Part shown: piece after piece, positions 10,501 through 22,281 of the stretch
Layout: every line of letters starts with the position of its first letter
Numbering within the stretch: position 1 is the stretch's first letter
Assembly (NCBI GenBank): GCA_013365325.1
Contig: JABVXV010000132.1
Span: forward strand, 1 to 64,000
Origin: Dipetalonema caudispina
Taxonomy: Eukaryota; Nematoda; Chromadorea; Rhabditida; Onchocercidae
Direction of reading: 5' to 3'
DNA length: 64,000 nt
Position numbers and translations under genes: made by a program
Notes under the pieces: generated by a model
The model's input: only the letters and a program-made list of their open reading frames with translations
The model's database searches: none
What the model was told of the DNA's origin: nothing

Positions 10501-12871
10501 TTCGGATACATTACTACTTAACGTTTCCTTACAAATTTTGTCAAAAATGGGTTTCATTTTTTTTTTTCTCGATAAACTAAATTGATGTAAAACTGAGGAA
10601 AAGTTTGCTGTTGGGAAGAAGAGGAATATCATTCTATCCCTTTATCTTTCATTGTACATCATTTTAGTAGATGTCTTCTTAGTGTCACGCAGTATTTTCT
10701 TTTTCTCTAGTTAAAAGCATGTTTAGAATGTTACGCTATGCAGAATTCTTAGTATAATTTTGGATAAATCTTTTAACGTTGTTATAAATACCTCAATCAC
10801 ATGACTTTCGATTTTCCCCACTGATTATTTGTTTAACTTAAAGTTTGTTTAGATTATTTTTGCACTACTGTTAATGATTAACATGCAAAAACAGGCTTAT
10901 TTATTGTTAAATAGCACTCATAGCACTCATTGATTGGTTTCGTACTTAACTTCCTGTAACTTGCAAGCGAAGTATATTTGCTTTTAATGTTTTTCTTGCA
11001 TATATTCGTAGTTTGCTGATCTTATTTATAAACGCATATGCATCTTTATCTTTAAGTACAGTATGATAAAACCAATTTAATTAATAATTTCATTAAGATT
11101 TTTAAAGTAAGATCTATAAACCTGATGATATTTTGTGGTATTGAAAGGATGATCGATCGTGAATTGTGACGGAGGATGAAGGCCAACGATCAGCATGCAT
11201 CCAGATAGAAGGAAGGGCAATAAACTATTGGCTGATGTCGGATATCCTTTTCAACCAAAATAGTACACTAACGATATTTTGTTTCATTAACTGGATAAAT
11301 TTTAGATTCATCATTTCAATAATCATTCTTTGATTATCCTTAACTTTTCTTTTGTTACTTTGTTTTCATCTTGGTTCTTTGATTTTTGTTTTATTTTATT
11401 TTGTCTCACTTCTCTCTATGTCTTTTTCCATTTTATTTTTTTAGAGAACTGCACCGTTCTCAACGTTGATCGCACGTAAAGCGTCACGGAAGATTTCACG
11501 CAGCACACGTATTGCAAGTGGTACAGCCACAGGAACCATCGTACTGTTATAATTAATATTATCACTACCTCAGCAGCTACTACTACTTCCACTACTCCGA
11601 CGAATATTAGCACCAATTTCACTGTTATCATTATTATCGTCGTTATCACTACCATTAACACTACATCCTTCAACTGGAGCAGCACCTCATCGGGCAGTTA
11701 TCCGGTTGAATCCTCAATTTCCTTAGCTCCATTTCCCTGTCACCTTTGGTGGCTGAAAGGTTGATGATTTCACCGAAGCATGTACGTATTAATTATTAAC
11801 CTTCGCTTGCTTCATTTTACTTCTTATCCCATTTTCTCTTTTTTCTTTTTTTTTTTTCAAAATTAATCTACACCTTATATTTCTCATTTCTCTCTAAGAT
11901 CACTTAGCAAACTCCATAGTTTTAGTATAACTGAGGTGGTATTTTACACTTAGCTCTCCCATTCTTTTACACTTTAACTCTATTATAATTAGATAACTGA
12001 TATAACATACCTGTGTTAAATCTGTGCGTCATGCTATTCTGTTCTGCCTCCCTTTGATCATCTCTATATTTGGTGCATTTTTATGTGTATGTACATGTTA
12101 CACAGAATTGAGCATGATTTGATCATTCGAAATACTTGATGGATCAGATGAAATACTTGATGGATCAGGCGAAATATCAAATGGATCAATTGAAGTACTT
12201 GATGAATCAGTCGGAATATTTGATGGATTTTAAATGTTTGATGTTGATTAATGAACCTTTCCTATCGTTCTGTCTTTCATTTTTTCATGTTTTGTGCTTT
12301 ATTCTGGATTAATTTTTGGCAGCTTTCTTATTTTAATTATTCCGTGCTCGATTTCATGGTATTCCTTTCTCTAGCCGTGTTTGATTCGGATTTCTCAAAA
12401 GTTCAAAGGGAGGATAGAAAAGAAGTTTATGCATGTTTCGCTTCTTTGAGAGAGGAAGAGAGAGGGAGAGAGCTGATGAACATAAGATTGTTATAGTTCG
12501 GAATTTAATAAGCTTCGACAGAAGGATGGTGAGGCTATAATTTTCATTAGTCAGATAGAATTATATAGCCATTTCAGCAACCATAATATAATACGAACTA
12601 ACGGTGAAATGACCGATTGTTTATTAACTGATTACAGGAAAAAGGAATGGATAAAAATAATGAAAGATATGAATTCCAGGTACCGATGAAAGTAGCACGT
12701 GAAATAGGTATCCGTTTTCCGAATTTGCCGGGTTTCTCATCCAGCATGGTTCGTCGTGAAGCACAGATGACAGCATCAGTTAGTAATGCTACATCGGGAA
12801 CTGGGATGACATCATCCAGCACTACTTCCATCATTACATCATCGGCGACACCAGCTACTGAATTAATTTAA
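4538..12871 (+). CDS. egl-10: Regulator of G-protein signalling EGL-10 (R7 RGS family: DEP, GGL and RGS domains)
   Basis: Exons: 4538-4693, 5221-5290, 5803-5961, 6382-6523, 6904-7037, 7357-7631, 8052-8113, 8489-8623, 8909-9050, 9435-9608, 10026-10118, then one of two last exons (11445-11552 or 12638-12871). All phases agree, giving about 549 or 591 residues; C. elegans EGL-10 is about 555. Order: DEP domain at about residues 20-110 ([15 protein letters not shown]), a linker helix ([16 protein letters not shown]), an Ala/Ser-rich spacer in exon 6, a GGL domain ([18 protein letters not shown], then NPWISD), and an RGS domain at about 380-510 ([30 protein letters not shown]). Known for the family: R7 RGS proteins bind Gbeta5 (GPB-2 in worms) through GGL and speed GTP hydrolysis by Galpha-o. 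The ATG is the first methionine and matches the conserved MALPRLR start. Exon 8 could read through intron 8 for 33 more codons; the spliced form fits the family. Confidence 0.95.
6026..6080. repeat. Compact hairpin in egl-10 intron 3
   Basis: Positions 6026-6048 pair with 6058-6080 across 23 positions, with only two G-U-type wobbles and a nine-base loop. It lies in the intron between egl-10 exons 3 and 4. It resembles a small pre-miRNA-like stem or a mini foldback element. Only the pairing is seen; expression is unknown. Confidence 0.7.
11445..11552 (+). other. egl-10: egl-10 alternative last exon A (basic tail)
   Basis: A pyrimidine-rich acceptor (tttttttag) precedes an exon in phase 0 after the ...SRKK| donor at 10118. 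It encodes 35 residues beginning [19 protein letters not shown] and ends with TAA at 11550-11552. The tail is basic and Ser/Arg-rich, and gives a protein of 549 residues, close to the C. elegans length. Transcript support would be needed to rank it against exon B. Confidence 0.65.
12126..12230 (+). repeat. Five-copy 21-bp tandem repeat in the egl-10 3' region
   Basis: Five consecutive 21-bp units, diverging from the consensus gaaatacttgatggatcag plus two bases. Read on the plus strand from 12129 they encode heptads of the type EILDGS(D/G/I). The frame is closed by TGA at 12120-12122 and a TAA shortly after the last copy. It lies between the two alternative last exons. Confidence 0.75.
12638..12871 (+). 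other. egl-10: egl-10 alternative last exon B (Ser/Thr-rich tail)
   Basis: The acceptor tgattacag at 12637 opens an exon that is also in phase 0 after the 10118 donor. It encodes 77 residues: [16 protein letters not shown], then [13 protein letters not shown], then a tail of Ser/Thr/Ala ending TPATELI and a TAA at 12869-12871. The composition is coding-like and unlike flanking DNA. Using it skips exon A and gives a protein of about 591 residues. Confidence 0.65.
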
Positions 12872-15800
12872 CTATGTATTTTGATGCGCTTTCATCTTTA
12901 TGAGTTTTAGTTGCGATTTCGCCACATCTTCCAACGTTTTTGTGCGATAATTATTTCATATTATGTTTCAAGTAATTTATTAGAAGCATTAAATGGACTT
13001 GAGGGAAATGAGAAGCTGTAAAATATTTTGCTATAGTTTTCAGGAAAGTAAGAATTCTGATTTCTTGAAAAATTGTCAAAAATAAGAAATACTGATTTCG
13101 ACTGATGTTAAGGGATAGAGAATATTGATTTTTTAATCAGATATCATTAAAAAAATACAAAATGTTAATTTTTTTTTTCGAATAATCTCATTGGAAAATA
13201 TAGATAAAGATCTTTCTGAAGACTAACAATAATCATTGAATGTTGATAATTTTTTTTTTTTTTTTGTTTTGGTAGATAAGGAAAGAGTTGTTTAAGAATA
13301 AGGAATATTGTCTTTTTATTAGGAGAAAACGTTAAAAATATCATCTTTTCATTGTGATGAACCCTATTATTGCTTGCTGTATCATGTAGGATGTTGCTGA
13401 TTTTAATTAGGCAAATGGAAGCGTAATTTTATCATAGGAATTATACTCTTTGTAGTAATGAAAACAAAACCTAATTAATTATCCTTTTCCTTTCTTTTAA
13501 GTTTCCCATCTTAAGGTGCTCAATTTTCATACCCATCCTTTGCTTCATATTTTGGCACAATTATCACTGTCACTATCATCCTATATATATATTCACTGTA
13601 GACGGTGAATAATACTGTTAACAGTTCTTTTTTTTAAGTATAAATTATTTCCCAAAAATGTCAAATTATATGCGTGGTGATGTTATGACTATATATCAAC
13701 TGTATCGGTCGATAAGTGGTAAATAGCCCACAATGTCTTTACTTAAATTATGGTCAAGTTTTAATCGATCAATTTTACGGCAGAAATATGTTTTGCTATA
13801 GTTTAACATTGTTATCTGGTACTGATAAAAGATGGTTGGGTGCTAGAAAATCTGTAAATTTAGATGGTTTATACAAGATATCAAAAATTGTAAAAATTTG
13901 TAAATTCGGAAAACTTGATTAAATGTGATCGTCTTTCTCGTTTCTTTTTTTTTTTTTTTCCCAAAGATTCTCTCATTTTTTCATTGTTTGTTTTCTTTTT
14001 GGGTTTAAGATATTATTGCTTGCGGGTAATGAATGAGAGGATTTTGATGAAGTTATTTCGATATTACCAAAAATTGATGGTAACTCCGATGTTATTTGAT
14101 ACATATTTACATATATATATATATATACATATACATTTTTTTTTTTTTGTGGAGTAGGATCTCTTTTTATGCTATCTTGATCTCTTAATTCTTGAAAATT
14201 CGTCTTTTTTTCTTTCTTTTTTTTTTCGCTTAATGTTATTTTGCTTACTATTTAATAGAGAGTTAAGGAATTAGTTAAATTTAACATTGTCCTATTTCTA
14301 CGCATTCTTGATGCCTAATCTTTTGAATAGTTGTTCGAAAAAAATTGAAATTACTAGAAATTTATTCAAAAAAAGAAAATATCCCTAAAAATATAGGAAA
14401 AATAGATGAGAAGCTTGAAATATATGATGTCGAAGGGATGGATGCAACTATTAAAACATTCAATTTTTATGCGCTACTTTTTCTTTTTTTTTTTTTTATT
14501 TGTTTTATTAAAATTTTTAACATTTTCTAATGAATTATTAATAATATGTTATTACAATAGTACAAAAAGTTTCTGAAAATGAAATATATGCTATTCATAC
14601 ATGTTGATGCACTTAACACTGATCATAAAAAGTGAACAGTCCTTTTTTTATCGTTCAAATTTTCGAATTTCATTAAAAATTTCTGCACATAATTATCTGA
14701 ATCATATGAAGTGATAAAAAATAGATTTTTGATCGAAACATATACTGCTGTATTTCTTTTATTACGAAGAGAGAAAGAGAGAGAGAGAGAGAGAAAAAAA
14801 AAAAAGAGAAGGAAAAAACACTTGTGAAGTGTTTTGTAACTACTTTACTGGATAACTACTTTACTGGAAAAAATATTTCTAATCTTGCCAACATTCATAT
14901 AAGATGGCAATAATGATAAATGAATGAATGATTGATAGAATGACTTTTTAGTTAGTTATTGGAAAAAAATAAATAAAAAAAGTGAAAGAACTTTCATTTT
15001 ATCTATTATTTTTTTTTTTCCTTAACATTTTATGAGGGAGAGTATTTTTCACTTTTTTTTTTTTTTATACAATTAATATGAAATTTAAAGTAAATATTAG
15101 AATTGAAATGAATAAGAAGACAATTCAGTTCAATTAAATATTCAGTGCTTCTTAATTTAATCATTTTGCAATGTTTTTTTATGTAACATATATTTCAATT
15201 TTTTTTTTTTTTTTTTGAAAAAAAAAGAAATTATTTCTGAAGAAATAGGCAATATTGGATTCTTCAAAGGGATCAAATGGAAACGTAATGTTTTTTCTTA
15301 CATTTCATGAAGTTTATTGAATTTTCTTTTTTTTTCTTTTTACCTTGAACAATTTTATGAATCACAGTATAAAAATTCCAATAATTGATTACTCAGAAAA
15401 AGTTATTCGCTATTATTATTATTATTATTATTCAGATAAAAGTTATCGTTGTTAATTATGTCTGATTATTCACATAATAATTAGCAAAAAGCAACATATA
15501 ATAATTAACGCAAAAAGGTATAAAGCATTTGTTACAGCAAGAAATATGTTATAAGCATACAAAATATAAGCATTAAAATATCGATGTTTATTGTTTCAGC
15601 TGAACTTTACAACATTCCTCATTACTTTGTTACTTTTTAATTTTGAAAAATGCTTTTACTATCTATCATTTGATAATAGGTGAAAAAAAAAAAAAAAAAA
15701 AACGCCATAATATTATTGTAACAAATCTGGTTAGCTAATATAAATTAATATCTGATCCATTTTTCCTTACGAAAAATTCCGATAATGAAATAAGAAAATA

Positions 15801-16826
15801 TGAATTTGGATTATGATAAGATAGATATGTAATTCTTAACGTGAATGATTCGGAACTTTACCTTTTCATAAGTGGTAAATACAATTTCATATGCAATACA
15901 ATTAATCATATTTTCAATTGTATCAATTCTCCATATATATATGAGGTGATTGTAAAGGGATATGCAAATGAAGCAAAGAATAATTTTATAAAAAATTCAA
16001 TTTTAATCCTCATCGGTCTTTTCCATCAATTTTATTTGCTAAAATTTGGTAGTAAGATAACTAATAAAAGAATTTCTAGAATATGCATACTACAAAGATA
16101 TAAAAGGTTAATACTTGAAAATTAGAAAATTGAACAGAGGTAAAAAGGAACGATTATAAACTATCCCATTACAACGTAAAAAATAAAAAGTACAAATAAA
16201 TGGACGTAAAAGCAAAAGATATATAACAATGCTTCTTATGCGTAAAAAAATCGAAAACATTTTAAAAGAAATGCTTTGATTTTTTTTTTTTTTTTCAATT
16301 TCATTACAGAAGAAAGGAATATCAAATAATTAAATAAAATTTAAGGATCTAAACAGTTTTAAAAATTGATGCTTGCTCGATGTATAGTTTTGATCCTTCC
16401 TTATAATGATAATTTCTTGTTAATCTAATTAATAATCTCATTTTGAATCAAAATGATTATCCAATATCAATAATAGTTGCCGAACAATGTCATCCTAAAA
16501 AAGAGCTTGTAAATCTTTTCATTTAATCTCTCTCTCTCTCTCTCTCTCTCTTCCAATAATTCTCTTAATTGAGCTGCTAATCAAAAGGAAGATGGATTAT
16601 TTTGGTAATTTCCCTCCTGGAAAGGTGTGTATGATCTCAATCTGGCTACCTAATCTCTCGTAGTAATTTAAGTTGTAGCCTTAACTTATTTGTGGTGAAA
16701 GAAAAGCACAAAGATTAGCGTATATGATATTCAGGAGAAAATCATATAAATCGTTACGTTGCAGAAGCTAAAAATCCAATATAGTTTGTTTAAATAAGAA
16801 TTGACAGAAAATGAAATTCTATCGAT
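12872..16826. other. Intergenic stretch between egl-10 and the convergent TPM-domain gene
   Basis: Four kilobases of AT-rich sequence with no supported gene. It contains poly-T/poly-A tracts (about 13251-13265, 15198-15216, 15682-15701), GA and CT runs (14771-14790; 16526-16552) and a tandem duplication of a 16-bp unit near 14838-14868. Open frames at 13716-13922, 14345-14530 and 15841-16125 are dominated by Ile/Asn/Lys/Phe, have no recognisable motif and are not called. Confidence 0.6.
16526..16552. repeat. (CT)n microsatellite
   Basis: Clean CT dinucleotide run in the intergenic region, about 275 bp downstream of the stop codon of the minus-strand TPM-domain gene. Confidence 0.85.
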
Positions 16827-19300
16827 TTACCATCCACCTCCACCACCTTCATCATGCACAGGAGCTGTCGGATAAAGTCCTTTGCCACCCGTACCAGTAC
16901 CACGAGCACCACCTCTGTAACCTCCATCAGGTTGAAATGGTGCCGCGGGATATGCGCCACCACCCTGATAACCTGGAGAAGGGGGAACATTACGACGTTT
17001 ACTACCACCACCGAAAAGTTGACCAGCCAAATGACCCAAACCAACACCTCCAAGGCTGCCCAAGAAACTGTTGAAACCTCCACCTCTTCCATGTCCTGAT
17101 CTATTACCACCGTCATCTCTTGGACCTCTACCACCACCCTCAATATCGGAGTGCCCTTGTCTTCGTGGACTGCTGCTGATACCACCACCCTTCCGACAAC
17201 AACAGCAGTAGCATAAACAACAACAACAACAAAGGATAGGCACAATGACGAGGAAAAGTACAATCCAAAACCAAAATGGTATATGTGGCAGAAGACTTCC
17301 ACGCTTCTTGGTATCATCTGGTCCAGGGATAATATCACGGGGTGTTGGAGGAACAACTGGACCGAAACCACCCGCATCATCTGGTCGTTCAGCTCCCCCT
17401 TGTTTTGATATAGCTTTTTCCCATGTTTGCTGTATGATATTGCCCAGCGCTTGCAGATACTCTCCTTGTTGGAAAAATTGCTTCTGTAACATCATATTAT
17501 TTTTTATCAAAAATAAAAAATTCACCAAAAATATAATTAAATGATTGATCGACTTAATTAACCGATCAATCAGCTGATTGACTGCTCAATCAATCAATCA
17601 CCTGATTCATTAATTTCTTAGAAACTCCTTTCACTTTATTAGTGCCTGATGCACTGCCAAATGCTTCACTTATCGCTCTTGGCACTTTTTTTTTTTTTTT
17701 TTTTTAAAAAGGAAAAAACAGAAAAGAACTTGATGTGTTGTGAAATAAATTTTTTTCTTTGAAAGCAATGTGATATGATATGCAGAAAGCACATCATAAG
17801 ATACCATATTATACTAAAATCTATCATCCCTCAAATTTATATCATAATAATAATGATGAAAAATAGTTACAGTTTTATCACAACATTTCTGAACAATCCA
17901 ACGATAATCTACCATATGTAAAATTTGCTAACGATGATTTTTTTAAACATTTCATGAAAACATATGGTAAATCTTATAAAATGTAATCAGACGATCTTTA
18001 GTATCCCTACTTTTAAATCCCGATGGATTGATAAGTAATAAATTTTGAGTTCCTCACAATTACGAATAACTATCTCATAAAGTCAACCTCTGGAGCATAA
18101 CAACTCAAATAATCTATGCTGGATCCATTTTTTAGCCAAATAGATTATAAATCGAATAGAGGATAGATATTATGAATGAAGAATACAAAGTTATAATTTA
18201 CTTGAGAGTTGAATATTTGGGTAAATTCTTGTGCATACACAGGAACCCGTGCATCACGTGCTACCCAAAATCGACGATCTTCGGTTGCAATCACGAAAAC
18301 CACCGATTTCTGACACTGATTATCTAATGTCCATTTTCGAAGAATTTGATTTGCCATTTCTTTAACAGCCTTCAAAATTTTTTATTTTATATTTCCATTC
18401 TGACAATTTTATGCATAATTTTAATACCGAATCCTACTTTTCATCCTAATGTTATGACTAAAAAAAATCGAATGCTTTAGCCTTTACAGTTCAGAGTAAA
18501 GAAGCAGCAAAAGAACCAACAATATCATTCTTTATCAAAAGAATGGTTATGAAGTAAATAGAAGGAAAACAGCACCAACAAGGATGTAAACTACAAAATG
18601 TATTTGGGAAAGGATTGGACTAATTTCATTTTCAGATATTCAAAAACTAAATCTTTCTACGACTATCTTAATTTAAATATAAGGTCGAGAATTAACTTAC
18701 TTCGTCTGAATTTCCTCGAATATGTTTGACAACAGCCATTGCTGCTGTAATTCCCTTTTTTTGACAAAAATCGGGAGCATGATCCTATAAACGGATGTTA
18801 AAGAGTTAGACTTTTGAATACAAGGTGAAGAAAAAGTTTTTAATTATAATTGTTAGAAATTTCTCCTATTTATAGACTAAAATTTTATTAAAATTATACT
18901 TATAGGTTAACTGTAATGAGCGGAATGAATTTTATTGATAGCTTAACGATATGAATATTTCCGGAAAAAAAATGACCGCCAGCGGCGTACAATTACAGCA
19001 TTAATATTAAACATAACGATAACTGGAATTACTTTCATATCTTATGCTTAATAAAAAATATAATTATAAGCAAATGACCTGCCGGGTTCGAGATTCCAGC
19101 TGATGTAATTCATGATTCAATCGATAACGTTGCGATTCGGTTAATACTTCGTCTGGATCACATATATTCGATGTTGTTCGCATACGACATCGCTTGTAAT
19201 CACCGGCTGTTGGATTCGGAAAATTCGATGCATCCCATTCCAAACAATAACATTTGGAAAGGATCAGCAACAGTGCGATGCCAATCGATGATGAACCCAT
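16827..19300 (-). CDS. Secreted single-pass TPM-domain protein, MOLO-1-like
   Basis: Four exons on the minus strand (19079-19300, 18701-18784, 18202-18369, 16827-17483), all in phase 0, give 376 residues. The ATG at 19300 opens a clear signal peptide (MGSSSIGIALLLILSKCYC). Next comes a TPM domain (about residues 22-160), the extracellular fold shared by TLP18.3, Psb32 and MOLO-1, with CQKSVVFVIATEDRRFWVA and VPVYAQEFTQ. A membrane segment (IPFWFWIVLFLVIVPIL) follows, then a run with ten cysteines in about fourteen residues and a Gly/Arg/Pro-rich cytoplasmic tail ending in glycines and Trp. Known: C. elegans MOLO-1 is an auxiliary subunit that boosts levamisole-sensitive acetylcholine receptors. 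Whether this is the MOLO-1 orthologue or a paralogue cannot be settled here. The juxtamembrane cysteines suggest palmitoylation (inference). Confidence 0.85.
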
Positions 19301-21597
19301 TACTGAAAAATATTAGCATGAAAATAATAAGAAAAGGAAAAATTTTTAAAATTCGATTAAATGATCGAAAAATCAAACTATTTAAAACAAATACTCTTAG
19401 AATACAGTACAACTAATGAATACAATATGACATATTTGTTAAATACTTTAGATTTCAATACTCAATATCATCGATCATATATACATCAATAACATTAAAG
19501 TTATCGATTTGTAGGAAACTAAATTAAAATTTAATACGAAATCATTGATTTACTATTCTATTAATCGATTTAAATCTTTTGATATTGAATTTGATACAAC
19601 AGATGATAGACAACATCGAGTTGTACAATCGTTCAAAAAGCACATGTACATTAATAAATTATATTAAAATCTACTACTTGTGTATTTAAGTAAACAATAT
19701 ATTATAATTACTATCAATAAACCCTTTTTGTTATTGATACCTCGCATTGATAACAAATATTGCAAAATAGGTAAAAAAAAAAAGCACTTGAATATTATTA
19801 TAAGTAAATAGTAAATTTTAAGTAACAAGAATGATATCAAATAGTTGAGGTGAAGTTAATTAAACATTAATCCTAATGCTAAATATTACTGTTACTGATA
19901 ATCAAAAGAGTAATTAAAAGTTTCCTTATCATTCCGTTGCAAATATAAAATTCTGCTAATTTTTTTTAGCAAATTTAATAACTTTTAGAAGATACATTTA
20001 AAATAATCTTTTTGATTTTTGAATTTCAGAATCTGTTCTAGCAAATCACTGAAAAAGTTCACAGTAGAAATATCACAATCTTAAATTTTTCACCTTAATT
20101 TAAATTTTCATAAAAAACGATAGAGAAAACATTAAAAGCATGAAGAAATTTAAAAAAAAAAAAAAAAAAGATTTCCTTTAGAATAAATAGTAATATTTAA
20201 CATTTAACAATATTAAGTAAATAAGGTAAACAAATAAACTGTACTAATATTGGTGACTTCAAATATCATTTGTATTTTAGAAATCAAGTTCCATGTTGTT
20301 GCTTAGCAACTTTAGCAATGACTGAGTTACCTACAAATCAATCTTATCATTAACTTTTGTGAGTAATAAGTTAGAGAAGCATTATCGTTTACATTTATTG
20401 CTACGAATAATTAATAATTAGTAATTAACGACAGTAATAATAATATTAATATTAATACCAATAATTTTGAAGTGATAAGTATGGAATAAACAGACAATCT
20501 AGCTAAGCCGATAAGCAAGTACATAAACAACGAAATAAGTAAATGAATTTAAATATCTTAATTCATATTAAATATCCACTTAAATCAAATATAAATAAAG
20601 CAATAAAAAAAGGAAATAAATAAATAAAAAATCAAATAAGTTACATCCACAATTTTCATAATTTACTAAACATTACTTCTCCACTTATCCTGTTCTTCTT
20701 TCCCTAATGATTAGAGTTCAAATGCAGTATTCCGGATCCGGCCATACAAAATGAACATCTTCAAAGAACCAACTCGACGATTCAAACTCTTAAATATTCC
20801 AAAACATTCAATGTATCCATTTGAGCTGATGAGAGTTGTACCTTTTTTGAAATGTAATAAAGGTAACGAAAAGTAAATAAATAAAAATTATAATCGATTT
20901 TACTGCTATAAATGTATTTTAAAATAGAAAACGAGTTTTATATTGTTGCATGAATGAGCTAATTTGATAGAACAAATAAAAAAAAAAAAAAAAAAGAAAA
21001 AAATTTCAAAAATTGAACTAATAATGAGATTAATTTAACTCCTGAAATAATTTTCTCCTATACTTAATTGTTTAATTATATCATAGAAATAAATATATAA
21101 TAATTTAAACTATCTACGATACATACATACCTTCGAAATGCTTTCCACTTTTACCTATACGATGCCAAACGATACGAGTTATTTCATATCATAGTTGTAT
21201 CGATTTAGTACAATAACGACAAAACATTTGCATAGTAAACTGAAATTCGTTAAAAGAAATAAATAAAAAAGAGAATTTTAATTTTATTGAACAAATTTTT
21301 TGGTTAATTAAATCACTGAAAATGATATTATACAAAAGAAAAGATGAGAAAATGATCAATTAAATAATGCAAGCAATTAATGAGATAAAAATAATTTGAT
21401 TAAAGATTGGTTATTTAATAATTTGAAAATGAAAACGATTGTTAAGCAAGGAAAAAGAAAGAAGGAAATAAATAGTAATACTAATGCAATAATGTGGTAA
21501 AAATTTAATATATAATTAAATGAGAAAAATATTTTCTCAATCTATTATTTATTTTAAAATTTATATATTATGGGAAATCGAAAGTAAAGATGGACTA
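19301..21597. other. Upstream region of the TPM-domain gene, no gene seen
   Basis: AT-rich sequence with poly-A runs near 20154-20169 and 20980-20995. Short open frames at 19171-19416 (plus) and 19200-19412 (minus) overlap the first exon of the TPM-domain gene and look like shadows of it. The promoter of that minus-strand gene must lie here, but no motif was recognised. Confidence 0.55.
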
Positions 21598-21987
21598 ATG
21601 TTGTATTTCGAGAACGTGTGCATAACGAATATAGGGATGTTGTACTTCGAGAACGTGAACGTAAAGGATATGGGAATGCTGTATTTCGAGAACGTGTGCA
21701 TAACAAATATAGGGATGTTGTACTTCGAGAACGCGAACGTAACGAATACAGGAATGTTGTACTTCGAGAACGTGAACGTAAAGGATACAGGAATGTTGTA
21801 TTTCGAGAACGTGAACGTAAAGGATACAGGAATGTTGTATTTCGAGAACGCGAACGTAACGGATACAGGAATGTTGTACTTCGAGAACGCGAACGTAACG
21901 GATACAGGAATGTTGTACTTCGAGAACGCGAACGTAACGAATACAGGAATGTTGTACTTCGAGAACGTGAACGTAAGGGACATACGA
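21598..21987 (+). repeat. 39-bp minisatellite, ten copies
   Basis: Ten head-to-tail units of exactly 39 bp, each starting atgttgta(t/c)ttcgagaacg. Units come in at least three variants, one (copies 1 and 3) carrying gtgtgcataac. Since 39 is a multiple of three and the unit has no stop in several frames, long open frames exist on both strands; the plus-strand reading gives 13-residue units such as MLYFENVNVKDTG. No splice signals, signal peptide or family similarity mark it as a gene, so it is called a repeat. Confidence 0.9.
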
Positions 21988-22141
21988 AACAATCGATGTG
22001 AAGGTTCGTTCTTCTAATAAAGACCAAATTAAAAGAGTGCCATCTCTTTTGATATTTTCAAAATAATTGAAGAAGTCGATCCAAACACTCTTTGCAATAG
22101 CAGCATTTCGCCCTCAATGTTGTTCTTATTGATGTCGTTTG

Positions 22142-22142
<1 letters not shown>

Positions 22143-22179
<37 letters not shown>

Positions 22180-22281
22180 ACACATACACATACACACACA
22201 CAAGCACCTACACACATAGACATACACAAACACACATACATACATACACACACACACATGCAGACAGACAGACAGACAGAC
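22143..22281. repeat. (CA)n microsatellite ending in a (CAGA)n block
   Basis: A CA dinucleotide run with interruptions (cgta, cata, agcacc), followed at about 22261-22281 by CAGA tetranucleotides. It lies 155 bp after the 39-bp minisatellite. Reading frames through it are Cys/Val or Thr/His repeats, not genes. Confidence 0.9.

Noticed and set aside
15841..16125. 94-codon plus-strand open frame
   Set aside because: Composition is Ile/Asn/Lys/Phe as expected from AT-rich noise; no motif, no splice context, non-ATG start.
16591..16623. Short plus-strand segment MDYFGNFPPGK before a gtgtgt donor-like site
   Set aside because: Too short, no downstream exon joins it, and the next in-frame stop is close.
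21598..21987. Could the regular 39-bp array be a CRISPR?
   Set aside because: Units are head-to-tail with no unique spacers, and the genome is eukaryotic.
21520..22027. Four overlapping long open frames on both strands (127-165 codons)
   Set aside because: All come from a 39-bp tandem repeat whose length is a multiple of three and lacks stops; treated as a minisatellite.
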